Positions 53,846 through 63,099 of a stretch of 64,000 bases of DNA are shown one piece after another. The first letter of the stretch is position 1, and each line of letters begins with the position of its first letter. The stretch covers positions 1 to 64,000 of the forward strand of contig CAPN01000061.1 of the NCBI GenBank assembly GCA_000333235.1, given 5' to 3'. A program made the position numbers and the translations under genes. The DNA comes from Pseudoalteromonas luteoviolacea B = ATCC 29581. GTDB lineage: Bacteria; Pseudomonadota; Gammaproteobacteria; Enterobacterales; Alteromonadaceae. The notes below the pieces were generated by a model. That model was not told the origin of the DNA. It saw only the letters and a program-made list of their open reading frames with translations, and did no database searches.

Positions 53846-56800
53846 ATGATAAAAACAACCAAAGTCTCGGTACTTACCGCATCGGTCATTGCTGCGCTGA
53901 GTACTGCAGCAACCGCTCAACAAGTCAATACCCTTAGTTTTCCTAACAAGCTAACTATTTCACAATCAGGCCAACAAGATGCCATAGCAAAGCAGCAACG
54001 TCTGTTAGCTGCCATGCCTACCGCATCTGGTATGCCAAGCCACTTCGATTCAAGTCTTGGCAAAGCCACATTTCTTTGGGCACCAGCCAACTCAGCTAAA
54101 CCAAACTTAACGAATGTTGCACAAGAAGATCAGCCTGCTGCCGCGGCGAACTATTACTTATCGCAACTCACTGGTTTAAGCATGGTTAAATCAGGTGAGT
54201 CAGACGCTAAATTAGTTAATCTGCATAACACACACCGCGGCCCGATGCTTGCTAAGTACAAACAACTTGTTGCAGGCGTTGAAGTATTTAACCGCGAATT
54301 TAATGTAATGATGGACAAGGAACTCAACTTAGTTGCAGGTTCTGGTTATCTTTCAAGTGCATCATTACGCGACGGCAATAGCCCTAAGTTAGCGTACTTT
54401 GGTGATGCAGAAACAGCGATTACAAGCGCAGCAAAAACGCTTGGCGTCAACACCAATGAAATTTCTTTAACAAATCGCAAAAACGAAGGTGACTTCCAAA
54501 GCTTTGATGCTAACTTTGGCAGTGGCAAACGCACCGGTTTTGCTCCACGTGCAAAGAAAGTATTCTTTGATGATGGTAGCCGTTTAATTGCAGCACATTA
54601 TGTTGAAGTTGAGCTCTACGATGAGAACAGTGTAGAAGCAGATACCTATGCGTTTGTGATTAATGCAGAAAATAACAAAGTGTTGTTTAAGAATAACCTT
54701 GTTGCTCATAACAACGACTTTACCTATCGTGTCTATGCCAATGAAGACGGCTACCCAATGGAAGGTCCACATGGCAACGTTATTCCAAAAGTTGACTTAG
54801 GACCTGACAAAACTGAAATTCTACCAGCTCCGTTAGTCACTATTTCATCATTTAGTAAAATAAGCACTCAAGATCCTTGGTTAGCAGCAGATGCAACGAC
54901 AACATCAGGGAATAACGTGTTTGCTTATGCTGACGTAGTAGCACCAGATGGTTTTACAGAAGGCGACTTCACAGCCGAAGTTACTTCTTCTAAAACATTT
55001 GATTATCAACTCGATTCCTCTCTTACACCTAACAGCATGCACAATCGTAAGTCTGCGATTGTAAACTTGTTCTACATGAACAACTTTTTACATGATTTCT
55101 TCTACGATTACGGTTTTGACGAAGCTGCTGGTAACGCGCAAGAATCTAACTTTGAACGCGGTGGCGTTGAAGGCGATCCGCTGCACGTTCAAGCACAAGA
55201 TTACTCTGGCTTAAACAATGCAAACATGGCCACACCTGCTGATGGTCGTAGCCCACGTATGCAGCAATACCTATGGAATAGTAAAGATGCAACGGTTGGT
55301 GTTGATTACGCAGTCAAAGTAACATCTCATGCTGATATCGGTTTGTTGCAATCAACACGTTCGGCTTCATTTGGTCCGAAACAGTTTGATATTAAAGGTG
55401 GCGTTGTTCGCATTAATGATGGCGTGGGAGCGACAGCTGATGGTTGCCAAGCAGCAGTTAACGCAGCGGATCTAAAAGGTAAGATTGCAATTATTAACCG
55501 CGGTGCATGTGCATTTACAGCTAAGTCACTTAACGCACAAGCAGCAGGCGCTATTGGTGTTATTATTGTTAACAATAATGATGATGGTACGCCAGCACCA
55601 ATGGGCGGTACAGACGCTAACGTGAAAGTACCTTCAATGGGGTTAAGCTATCAAGACGGTAAAAAAATCTACGATTTAATTGATGCGGGTACAATGGTTA
55701 CGGTTCAGTTGATGAACAAGTTCCCATTAAAAGACTCAACATTCGATAACGGTATCATTGCCCACGAATGGGGTCATTACATTTCAAATCGTCTCGTCGG
55801 TAACTCTTCTGGTCTATTTAACTTCCAAGGCCGCGCAATGGGTGAAGGCTGGGGTGATTTCCACTCTCTCATGTTCTTAGCACTTGAATCAGATATGGCG
55901 ATTGATGGAAACGATAAATTCCAGATCCCATATGCTACTGGTACATTCGTTGAGGACTTTACAACCGGTATTCGTCGTGCACCTTATTCAACGAATATGG
56001 ACGTCAATCCACTGACTTTCAAGCACATTGAAAAAGATGCAACACCACCTGGTTTACCACCAACAAACGTTGCATCTCCACATGCTGCGGGTGAAATTTG
56101 GGCGACGATGCTTTGGGATGTGTATGTTGCGCTAATTAATAAACACGGATTCCAAGAAGCTCAAGATCGCATGGCGACCTACCTCATTGCGGGCTATAAA
56201 GCAACACCAGTTGGCCCAACGTATGTTGAAGCGCGTGATGCAATTCTTGCATCTATCTATGCTACAGATATGGAAGACTTTGAGCTTGCACTGGCAGCCT
56301 TTGCTCGCCGCGGTCTTGGTTTGGGCGCGATTGCACCAAATCGCTTCAGCACCGACAATTTAGGTGTAGTTGAATCATACGAAACAGAGCTTGCTGCTGT
56401 TCAGCCTGCAGGTGTAAAACTAGACACAAATTATAATGGCGTTGATGCAGGTTACTGTACTAACGACAACGTTCTAGACCAAGGCGAAACTGGTACTATT
56501 ATGGTAGCAGTTAAAAACGCTGGCAAAACAGACCTTTCTGGTGTTTCGGCAAAAGTTACTGTCACAAGTGGCCACGATGTTACTCTAGAAAACGATGGAA
56601 TGATCACATTTGATGCATTAGCACCGTTTGTAAATACGGTTAGCGCCCCACTTAAATTGAAACTAAATCAAGCGGGTATCGCCGACGAGCTAACATTTGA
56701 GGTTACTTTCCCGGATCAAGAGTTAGTAGGTGAGGCAACTCTAAGTGCCTCAACGACGGTAAACTATGATTTTGCGTTAACTGAAAATAATGGCTTAGAA

Positions 56801-57838
56801 GCAACTGCTAACATGGAAGGACTAACGGGTAAAGCAGACTTCCGTCAACATGTTATGTATGGTGGCGAACTCGCTGCAAATACTCAAACATTTACAAGCG
56901 CGAATATTAATTTCTTTAGTGGTTGGAACCCTGGAATCGATTTCGGTCAACAAACGATGTTCCTTCAAAATAATGACTTCCAATCAGACGTTGGCTTTGA
57001 AACTGAAGTCTTTGAGGTTGGCTATGGCGATAACTTCTCAATTAGTTTCTGGCATTTGTACTTGCTTGAGGCCGATTGGGATGGTGGTGTAGTTGAAGTT
57101 GCGATCAATGGCGGTAACTGGATTGATGTAACCGATCCTGCAGCTGGAGGTCAATTCAAGATTGGCTACAATGCTGAAAAACTGATCGAGAACCCATCTC
57201 AAGCACTTCAAGATCGCCCTGTATTTAGTGGTAGCAACCTCGATACTGCGTCTCGCCGCGTTGGTGACTTAGAAGAAATTAACTTTGGTACGGCGCTCAA
57301 TGGTCAATCTGTTCGTTTCCGTTTCCGCTTAAGCTCGGATGGCGCTGCAAGTGAGCTAGGTTGGTTTATTGATAACGTAAAAGTGAATAACATTGTATCT
57401 CCACTTTATCACAAAACGATTTCAGGTAATGTGAGTTCGTGTGATAACGTCGCTCCGATGGTAAGTGCACCGGCGGAAGTCTCCACGAAAGAGTCTCAAC
57501 CTGTTGATATTCAATCAACTGCGTCTGACCGAAATGGTGATACGTTAACGTATTCTTGGACACAGGTTGATGGTCCGGAAGCAACAGTTGCGGGTGCTGA
57601 TACAGCAAAACTAACAGTTACTTCACCAAGTATCACGGCCGACACTCAACTTAAATTTGAGTTAACGGTGAGCGATGGTATGGTTTCCAGCAAAACGACT
57701 ACCGTTGTGAAGGTTGAAAACGAAACACCTCCACCACCGGTTGTTGTTGAACCGCCTAAGAAAAAGAGCTCTGGTTCGTTTGGTTGGTTCGCGTTAATGC
57801 TTGCAGCAGGTGCAGGCTTAATTCGCCGTCGCCGCTAA
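53846..57838 (+). CDS. M36 (fungalysin-type) metalloprotease with GlyGly-CTERM tail
   Basis: Secreted zinc protease of 1330 residues. Signal peptide (about 1-25), FTP-type propeptide (about 50-190), catalytic domain with the zinc-binding HEWGH at 640-644 and the third ligand region EIWATMLWDVY further on. A PA (protease-associated) domain (about 510-620) is inserted before the active site. Jelly-roll and PKD-like domains follow (about 850-1200 and 1205-1290). The C-terminus has a GlyGly-CTERM signal: short S/G motif, one membrane helix and an RRRR end, so it is sorted and cut by a rhombosortase encoded elsewhere. ATG at 53846 is chosen because GGTGG lies at normal spacing; GTG 53837 is possible. 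Confidence 0.93.
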   Translation: MIKTTKVSVLTASVIAALSTAATAQQVNTLSFPNKLTISQSGQQDAIAKQQRLLAAMPTASGMPSHFDSSLGKATFLWAPANSAKPNLTNVAQEDQPAAAANYYLSQLTGLSMVKSGESDAKLVNLHNTHRGPMLAKYKQLVAGVEVFNREFNVMMDKELNLVAGSGYLSSASLRDGNSPKLAYFGDAETAITSAAKTLGVNTNEISLTNRKNEGDFQSFDANFGSGKRTGFAPRAKKVFFDDGSRLIAAHYVEVELYDENSVEADTYAFVINAENNKVLFKNNLVAHNNDFTYRVYANEDGYPMEGPHGNVIPKVDLGPDKTEILPAPLVTISSFSKISTQDPWLAADATTTSGNNVFAYADVVAPDGFTEGDFTAEVTSSKTFDYQLDSSLTPNSMHNRKSAIVNLFYMNNFLHDFFYDYGFDEAAGNAQESNFERGGVEGDPLHVQAQDYSGLNNANMATPADGRSPRMQQYLWNSKDATVGVDYAVKVTSHADIGLLQSTRSASFGPKQFDIKGGVVRINDGVGATADGCQAAVNAADLKGKIAIINRGACAFTAKSLNAQAAGAIGVIIVNNNDDGTPAPMGGTDANVKVPSMGLSYQDGKKIYDLIDAGTMVTVQLMNKFPLKDSTFDNGIIAHEWGHYISNRLVGNSSGLFNFQGRAMGEGWGDFHSLMFLALESDMAIDGNDKFQIPYATGTFVEDFTTGIRRAPYSTNMDVNPLTFKHIEKDATPPGLPPTNVASPHAAGEIWATMLWDVYVALINKHGFQEAQDRMATYLIAGYKATPVGPTYVEARDAILASIYATDMEDFELALAAFARRGLGLGAIAPNRFSTDNLGVVESYETELAAVQPAGVKLDTNYNGVDAGYCTNDNVLDQGETGTIMVAVKNAGKTDLSGVSAKVTVTSGHDVTLENDGMITFDALAPFVNTVSAPLKLKLNQAGIADELTFEVTFPDQELVGEATLSASTTVNYDFALTENNGLEATANMEGLTGKADFRQHVMYGGELAANTQTFTSANINFFSGWNPGIDFGQQTMFLQNNDFQSDVGFETEVFEVGYGDNFSISFWHLYLLEADWDGGVVEVAINGGNWIDVTDPAAGGQFKIGYNAEKLIENPSQALQDRPVFSGSNLDTASRRVGDLEEINFGTALNGQSVRFRFRLSSDGAASELGWFIDNVKVNNIVSPLYHKTISGNVSSCDNVAPMVSAPAEVSTKESQPVDIQSTASDRNGDTLTYSWTQVDGPEATVAGADTAKLTVTSPSITADTQLKFELTVSDGMVSSKTTTVVKVENETPPPPVVVEPPKKKSSGSFGWFALMLAAGAGLIRRRR

Positions 57839-57857
57839 AGCATAATCATTAAAAAGT

Positions 57858-57894
57858 AAAACGCCCTCACGGTCAGTGAGGGCGTTTTTTATTT
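57858..57894 (+). terminator. Rho-independent terminator after the M36 protease
   Basis: AAAACGCCCTCAC and GTGAGGGCGTTTT form a 13-bp stem with a 5-nt loop, followed by TTATTT. The GC-rich core ending in a T tract is typical. It can also act on the opposite strand for the convergent carboxypeptidase gene. Confidence 0.95.
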
Positions 57895-57985
57895 ACATTA
57901 ACTAATCATCCCGTTCGTGCAATCACAACCATACTCAACAATTAACTTGCAGAATAAGCGTCTGAAGTATCTTCGGTGCGTATTT

Positions 57986-59473
57986 TCACTTTAGATAACG
58001 CTGTTCAATATGTGCTTTGAAAAACTTCGCGTTCAGAGACTCCCCAGTTGCCTTTAAGACTAAATCGTTTGTCTCGAAAACACTTCCATGCTGCCAGATG
58101 TTTCTATCAAGCCAAGTTTCTATTAATTCAATATTTCCGCTTTTAATGCAATTACTTAAATCGAATTCTTGAGACATTTTTGCACGAAACTGAGCCGCAT
58201 ACATTGCGCCTAATGTATAGCTGGGAAAGTAGCCAAAACTGCCATCCGTCCAGTGAATATCTTGCATGCATCCATCTTTAAAATTGCCTTTTGTTGATAG
58301 ACCAAGATAAGCTTGCATTTTGCTATCCCAAAGCTCTGGAATATCCTCTATTTCGATCTCACTATTGATTAATGCCTTTTCAATTTCATACCGCAATATT
58401 ACGTGTGCAGGATAGGTAACTTCATCAGCATCGACACGAATAAATCCACGTTCAACTTTTTGAACTTCTTGTTTAAAGTGGCTTTCAGTGTACTTCTCTG
58501 GTAAAAAGCAGCCTAACTTTTCACAAACTTGCCGGTATAGCACAGGTATAAATTGACTGTCCCGTGCTAATTGCATTTCAAAAAAGAGCGATTGTGATTC
58601 ATGGATCCCCATAGACCGTGCCTTACCGACTGGAAATCGTTTTAACGAGTTTGGGAGCATTTGCTCGTAGCGCGCATGTCCAGTCTCGTGGATCACCCCC
58701 ATCATCGCTGGAATAAAATCATTTTCATTGTATCGAGTAGTTAATCGCACGTCGTCGGGGACGCCACCACAAAAAGGATGCGCACTGACATCCAACCTTC
58801 CGCGGGTAAAATCAAAGCGCAATAATTGCATCAACGCTTTACTCAATTTCTGCTGTTCAAAAACAGGTATGGTTGTTTCTAAAGGTGGGATTGAACGATT
58901 TTGACTAACTTGCTTCTCTAAAACACGTTCAATAGTTGCAGGAAGCCAAGTTTTCAAATCATTAAAAACGCTGTCTACTTGCTGGCTTGTCATTCCTGGC
59001 TCATAAAGTGCCATCATAGCATCGTAAGGCGATTGTCTACCTTTAGCTCGGATCTGTGCTTCTTCTCTCGCAAGTTCAACGACCGGTTTGAAATTTTTAA
59101 CAAAACCTGTCCAATCATTATTTTTTCTCTGACTGCGCCACGCTACTTCACATCGAGAACCTGCTTTAGTCTTTGCACTCACCAATGATTCAGGTAAAGC
59201 GACCATTGCCTCATAGTGACGCATAGCTTCTCTCACAAAAGCTTGATCTTTGTCAGAAACATTTTCCAAACTTGCTTGCTCAAGCCACGCTTTTACTTCT
59301 GGATTAGTTGCTAAACGATGAATATGTACAGCGAGTTCACTATGTGCTTCACCTCGGGCTTCAGCACCGCCGGCAGGCATACACGCCGCTTCATCCCAGC
59401 GTGTAATAGCAAAAATATGCTCGAAATTATCCAGTTTTTCGTAATGTGATTTTAGGTGTGCGATTGCCGACAT
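57986..59473 (-). CDS. M32 carboxypeptidase (thermostable carboxypeptidase 1 type)
   Basis: Cytoplasmic zinc metallocarboxypeptidase of 495 residues, removing C-terminal residues from peptides. The HEXXH motif is HETGH at 262-266 and the third-ligand glutamate is in the GIHESQSLFFE segment. Family hallmarks DVSAHPF and GFIRVDADEVTYPAHVILRYEIE are present. Single gene with its own start at 59473. Confidence 0.94.
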   Translation of the reverse strand: MSAIAHLKSHYEKLDNFEHIFAITRWDEAACMPAGGAEARGEAHSELAVHIHRLATNPEVKAWLEQASLENVSDKDQAFVREAMRHYEAMVALPESLVSAKTKAGSRCEVAWRSQRKNNDWTGFVKNFKPVVELAREEAQIRAKGRQSPYDAMMALYEPGMTSQQVDSVFNDLKTWLPATIERVLEKQVSQNRSIPPLETTIPVFEQQKLSKALMQLLRFDFTRGRLDVSAHPFCGGVPDDVRLTTRYNENDFIPAMMGVIHETGHARYEQMLPNSLKRFPVGKARSMGIHESQSLFFEMQLARDSQFIPVLYRQVCEKLGCFLPEKYTESHFKQEVQKVERGFIRVDADEVTYPAHVILRYEIEKALINSEIEIEDIPELWDSKMQAYLGLSTKGNFKDGCMQDIHWTDGSFGYFPSYTLGAMYAAQFRAKMSQEFDLSNCIKSGNIELIETWLDRNIWQHGSVFETNDLVLKATGESLNAKFFKAHIEQRYLK

Positions 59474-59549
59474 GACTTACCTTTGCAAAATTTTAAGATC
59501 ATGGCAGTACTATAGCACGGTCGGTTAATCGTTTTTATCTTATTAAAAA

Positions 59550-60545
59550 TCAATTAGAAACGGCTCTAGACAAACGATCATGTACGTCTACCCATAGTTC
59601 ATTTTGCGGTGGCAGCTCTAACCAAATCTCACGAATATCAGCTTTATCAAGCGTAAAAAGACCATAATACAAGCCCTTGGCATAACTCGGTTTGTCTTCA
59701 CCTAACTTTAAAGAGGGTAATCTAGCCTGTTCAATATGACTAACCAAAGTCGCAGTATAGTACAACACAGCAATGTCATTTCGAGGTTGCAATAATTTAG
59801 CTTTGAGTTCTTCAGTGCTAAATGCATAAAGCGGTTTATTGGGCTGATAGTGCGCCTTTACATTGCCTGATACTGCAATATTGTGTTTTTTTGGCAAAAG
59901 CACTTCGACACCTAAAACCTGTTCAATTTGCGCTTTCGAAATTGGTCCAGCACGCAAAATACGAGGCGTTTCGACTGTTAAATCAAGAATGGTTGATTCT
60001 AACCCAACTTCACAAGGTCCACCGTCTAAAACCGCAGCTATTTTACCTTCTAAACCGAACAAAACTTGCTCTGCTGTAGTTGGGCTTATCTTTTTATATG
60101 GATTTGCTGAAGGTGCCGCTAGACCGGTATTTAACTCAAGAAGTAATTCACGCATCAATGGATGGGCTGGACAACGAACCCCAACACTCTTATGTCCTCC
60201 TGTTACGACATTATTTACACAGTTTTTTTTAGGCAGAATAAAAGTGAGTGGTCCTGGCCAAAATGCTGCTGCTAATTGAAATGCGGAATCTGGTATGTGT
60301 TCAGCCCAATTCGTTAAATGTTCAGCACTGGCGATATGCACAATTAACGGATGATCTGCAGGGCGGCCTTTGGCAGCAAAAATTTTAGCAACCGCATCAG
60401 GGTTATTGGCATCGGCCGCTAAGCCATATACCGTTTCTGTTGGTACAGCAACAAGCTCACCGGATTTAATTATTTTGGCAGCACGCGCAACTGCATCAAC
60501 ATCAATTAACTTTTCTGTTTTCACACCGAGTACCGTTAGCTCCAA
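59550..60545 (-). CDS. Sua5/YrdC-type L-threonylcarbamoyladenylate synthase
   Basis: Enzyme of tRNA t6A synthesis, making threonylcarbamoyl-AMP from threonine, bicarbonate and ATP. 331 residues, so the longer Sua5 form with a C-terminal Sua5 domain (about 215-331), unlike the short TsaC. The N-terminal PTETVYGLAADA is the family's nucleotide-binding signature. Starts with TTG at 60545, which keeps the family-like N-terminus; a GTG seven codons later (60524) is the alternative. Confidence 0.92.
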   Translation of the reverse strand: MELTVLGVKTEKLIDVDAVARAAKIIKSGELVAVPTETVYGLAADANNPDAVAKIFAAKGRPADHPLIVHIASAEHLTNWAEHIPDSAFQLAAAFWPGPLTFILPKKNCVNNVVTGGHKSVGVRCPAHPLMRELLLELNTGLAAPSANPYKKISPTTAEQVLFGLEGKIAAVLDGGPCEVGLESTILDLTVETPRILRAGPISKAQIEQVLGVEVLLPKKHNIAVSGNVKAHYQPNKPLYAFSTEELKAKLLQPRNDIAVLYYTATLVSHIEQARLPSLKLGEDKPSYAKGLYYGLFTLDKADIREIWLELPPQNELWVDVHDRLSRAVSN

Positions 60546-60664
60546 CGCAGAATACTAAAACCCATGACAACACGCTCGAATAAAGCGTAAAGCATCATGA
60601 ATGGTCTATTTAAAAGGGCCGAAATTATAGCCAAACGAAATACTAAATACCAGCGAATAGACCC

Positions 60665-61447
60665 TTACGGGACAGGCAAAGTTGGGTCTGCGTTGTAAAC
60701 GGCCAAAGCATTAATTATTGCATCCATCAACGCGGGATCAGTTTGAAGATTAAAAGCCATACACGCTCGTTTATCATTCAAATCATGGACTTCCATAACT
60801 CGCTCAACGGTTTCATACGGCAAGTTAAGTCGTTTGAGCGCTTCAGAGATAGAGTATTCTGTAGTCATAGTTAAATCAACGCGCCCCGCAACAAGTTTTC
60901 GAGGAATGGCCGTTGCGTCTGCTGAAACGTCTAGATTTACGCCCGGCTCAAATCCATTCTTTTTTAAATAGACATAGCCAACAGAGTCTTTAACAATTGA
61001 TGTAATATAGTGTTTCGCTTCATTTAGGTTTTTAAATTTTATGTCTTTCCGAGCGCTAAGCTTGAACATATATTCTTTGACAGGACCTAATAAGGGGCAA
61101 GCCCAGTGAAAACGCTTTTCTCTTTCTTCTGTGCGGAATATTGAAAAAATCATTGTATTAGGCGTTTCTTCAACCATTTTCATCGCGCGCACCCAAGGGT
61201 ATACGCCAATTTCATACTCAACGCCCGCAGCTTTTAATACATGATGCACTTTTTTGGTCGCACGACCAACCAGTTTACCTTCACTATCAAGATAGTTATA
61301 AGGCAACCATTCCTCTGTTACAACCTGGAGCTTGGGGAGCGATTCACCTTTAGCAATAGAAATAAAAGCGAAACAAACCATGCACACTGCTTGTACATAG
61401 TATTTAACGATCTGACTGGCTCTATACATAAAACTATTCGTTTTCAT
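60665..61447 (-). CDS. Periplasmic solute-binding-like protein (SBP_bac_3)
   Basis: Exported protein of 260 residues with signal peptide (about 1-34, basic N-terminus and hydrophobic core). The EEWLPYNYLDSEGKLVGRATKK segment and the repeated two-lobed fold point to the amino-acid-binding superfamily. ATG at 61447 is used since an upstream TTG would only add four residues; it overlaps the previous gene's stop by 14 bp. No permease is near. Such orphan proteins occur in several copies in Alteromonadales; the role is unknown. Confidence 0.8.
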   Translation of the reverse strand: MKTNSFMYRASQIVKYYVQAVCMVCFAFISIAKGESLPKLQVVTEEWLPYNYLDSEGKLVGRATKKVHHVLKAAGVEYEIGVYPWVRAMKMVEETPNTMIFSIFRTEEREKRFHWACPLLGPVKEYMFKLSARKDIKFKNLNEAKHYITSIVKDSVGYVYLKKNGFEPGVNLDVSADATAIPRKLVAGRVDLTMTTEYSISEALKRLNLPYETVERVMEVHDLNDKRACMAFNLQTDPALMDAIINALAVYNADPTLPVP

Positions 61448-62342
61448 GCCTATATTCAAAAATCTGTTGTTGTAGGCTCATTATTGTTTCCACATTTGTA
61501 CCATCTGGAAGCAATGGATTAAGCAAATTGATACGATGACGTGATGCTAATTTTGCTTGTGCTAACGCCGTTTTATGGTGAGGGAATGAAAAAAATAATG
61601 CCTTTAAGCTTCCATCATTAATCGCTAATTGTAACCCTTCTTCCAATCGCTTTGCCAATTTTACATTACTATTTGCCACGTAAAAATACATGACGGCTGG
61701 GTAAACAATAACCAAAGCTGAGTCTATGTCTACATTTTCTTGATCCAAAAGACTAAACTCAGAAAACACCTCTGTGACTGCTCTTGGGTAATAGAACTGG
61801 CTATCTTGCCCTAATATTCGATAAAAATTATTTTCTGATAAGCTAGAATCGACTCTGACCCCATTGTCCCTTAGTATTGTGCTATCAGGCCAGTCTTTCC
61901 CACTTATTGCGGTAAACTCATTTAAACCAACCACATCTCGTACTTGTGAAAATGCCACTTGTGAATCTCGATTCACCGCAGCAATTCGAATACCGTAAGA
62001 CCCGAAAGCGAGCGGAATGGGAACTGAACGAGCGAAATTATCCCGATAGGACGAAGCCATGGTCCAAAACACATCTATGCGATCGCGGGAAAGTTCAATG
62101 AAATGTCGTTGTTGAGTAATTGGGATATCAATGGACTGCAAAATATAATCGCCATATTTCGCTTCGCTTTTGCTCAGCGCTAAATTCAGCACTTCTATAA
62201 AATATCGATTATTTGGATTATTTTTTATAGATGACGCATCCACAAATCGAACCAACTCTACTCCTGCACTCGTGTAAAATGATAAAACGAGTAACGTAAT
62301 ACCGATAGTGTTTACCAAATGATGACCAAAACGCTTTTGCAT
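61434..62342 (-). CDS. Exported solute-binding-like protein
   Basis: Protein of 302 residues with signal peptide (about 1-27). It has a two-lobed SBP-like pattern: VELVRFVDASS near the start, then SRDRIDVFWTMASSYRDNFARSVPIPLAFGSYGIRI. It starts with ATG at 62342, 6 bp after the stop of the ferredoxin reductase gene. It overlaps the next solute-binding-like gene by 14 bp, so the two are translated from one message. Distant to its neighbour; function unknown. Confidence 0.72.
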   Translation of the reverse strand: MQKRFGHHLVNTIGITLLVLSFYTSAGVELVRFVDASSIKNNPNNRYFIEVLNLALSKSEAKYGDYILQSIDIPITQQRHFIELSRDRIDVFWTMASSYRDNFARSVPIPLAFGSYGIRIAAVNRDSQVAFSQVRDVVGLNEFTAISGKDWPDSTILRDNGVRVDSSLSENNFYRILGQDSQFYYPRAVTEVFSEFSLLDQENVDIDSALVIVYPAVMYFYVANSNVKLAKRLEEGLQLAINDGSLKALFFSFPHHKTALAQAKLASRHRINLLNPLLPDGTNVETIMSLQQQIFEYRHENE

Positions 62343-62347
62343 AGTTG

Positions 62348-63088
62348 TTACCAATATTGTTCCACTGTTATATGACCGGGTGATGCTCGTCGATTGCGCG
62401 AAAATCCTAAACTTTCAAGCAGGGCTGTAGTATCTTTAACCATTTGGGGATTGCCACAAATCATAAATTGACTTTTATTTGGGTGAAAACTGCTCCCGAC
62501 AAAATGCTCTAGAGTTCCTTCATCAAGGACTTTAGTAATGCGCCCCTCAAGCCCTTTAATGCACATCTCTCTTGACACAACTGGAACATAGCTAAAGCCA
62601 GCTTGATTGGCTTGAATTGATTCAATGAGTGTTTGATAGGTTAAATCAATCGCATATCTAACCCCATGAACTAAAATGACGTGTGAAAAACGATTCCACA
62701 TGTCCCCATCTTGTAGCATGGATAAAAATGGACCGATTGCAGTACCAGTACTTAACATCCATAACTGCTCAGCATTCGGTATTTCATCTAATGTAAAAAA
62801 GCCCGAAGGCTCTTCATCCAACCAAATCTCATTACCAACATGTAGGGATGCTAAAGCGGATGTTAGCTGGCCATTTTCGACTTCGATACAATAAAACTCA
62901 TAAAAAGGATCGTTAGGTGAGTTAACAAAAGAATAAGCTCGAGCAATGCGTTTGTCTCCGACAATGAGTGCTAATTTAGTAAACTGTCCTGCCTTAAATG
63001 GCTGCAGTTTCGCTTTAACACGAATTGTAAAAAGTTTGTCCGTCCACCAATTAATTTCTGTTATTTTACCTTGAACCCAATTTGACAT
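62348..63088 (-). CDS. fpr: Ferredoxin/flavodoxin-NADP(+) reductase
   Basis: FAD enzyme of 246 residues passing electrons between NADPH and ferredoxin or flavodoxin. The FAD-binding RAYSFVNSP and the NADP-binding STGTAIGPFLSM segments are clear, and the CGNPQMV segment and the C-terminal ITVEQYW are typical of bacterial Fpr. ATG at 63088 has GGAG at good spacing and gives the normal N-terminus; the open frame runs further up to 63139. It lies 11 bp after the TPR gene. Confidence 0.92.
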   Translation of the reverse strand: MSNWVQGKITEINWWTDKLFTIRVKAKLQPFKAGQFTKLALIVGDKRIARAYSFVNSPNDPFYEFYCIEVENGQLTSALASLHVGNEIWLDEEPSGFFTLDEIPNAEQLWMLSTGTAIGPFLSMLQDGDMWNRFSHVILVHGVRYAIDLTYQTLIESIQANQAGFSYVPVVSREMCIKGLEGRITKVLDEGTLEHFVGSSFHPNKSQFMICGNPQMVKDTTALLESLGFSRNRRASPGHITVEQYW

Positions 63089-63099
63089 AGTGGCTCCAG

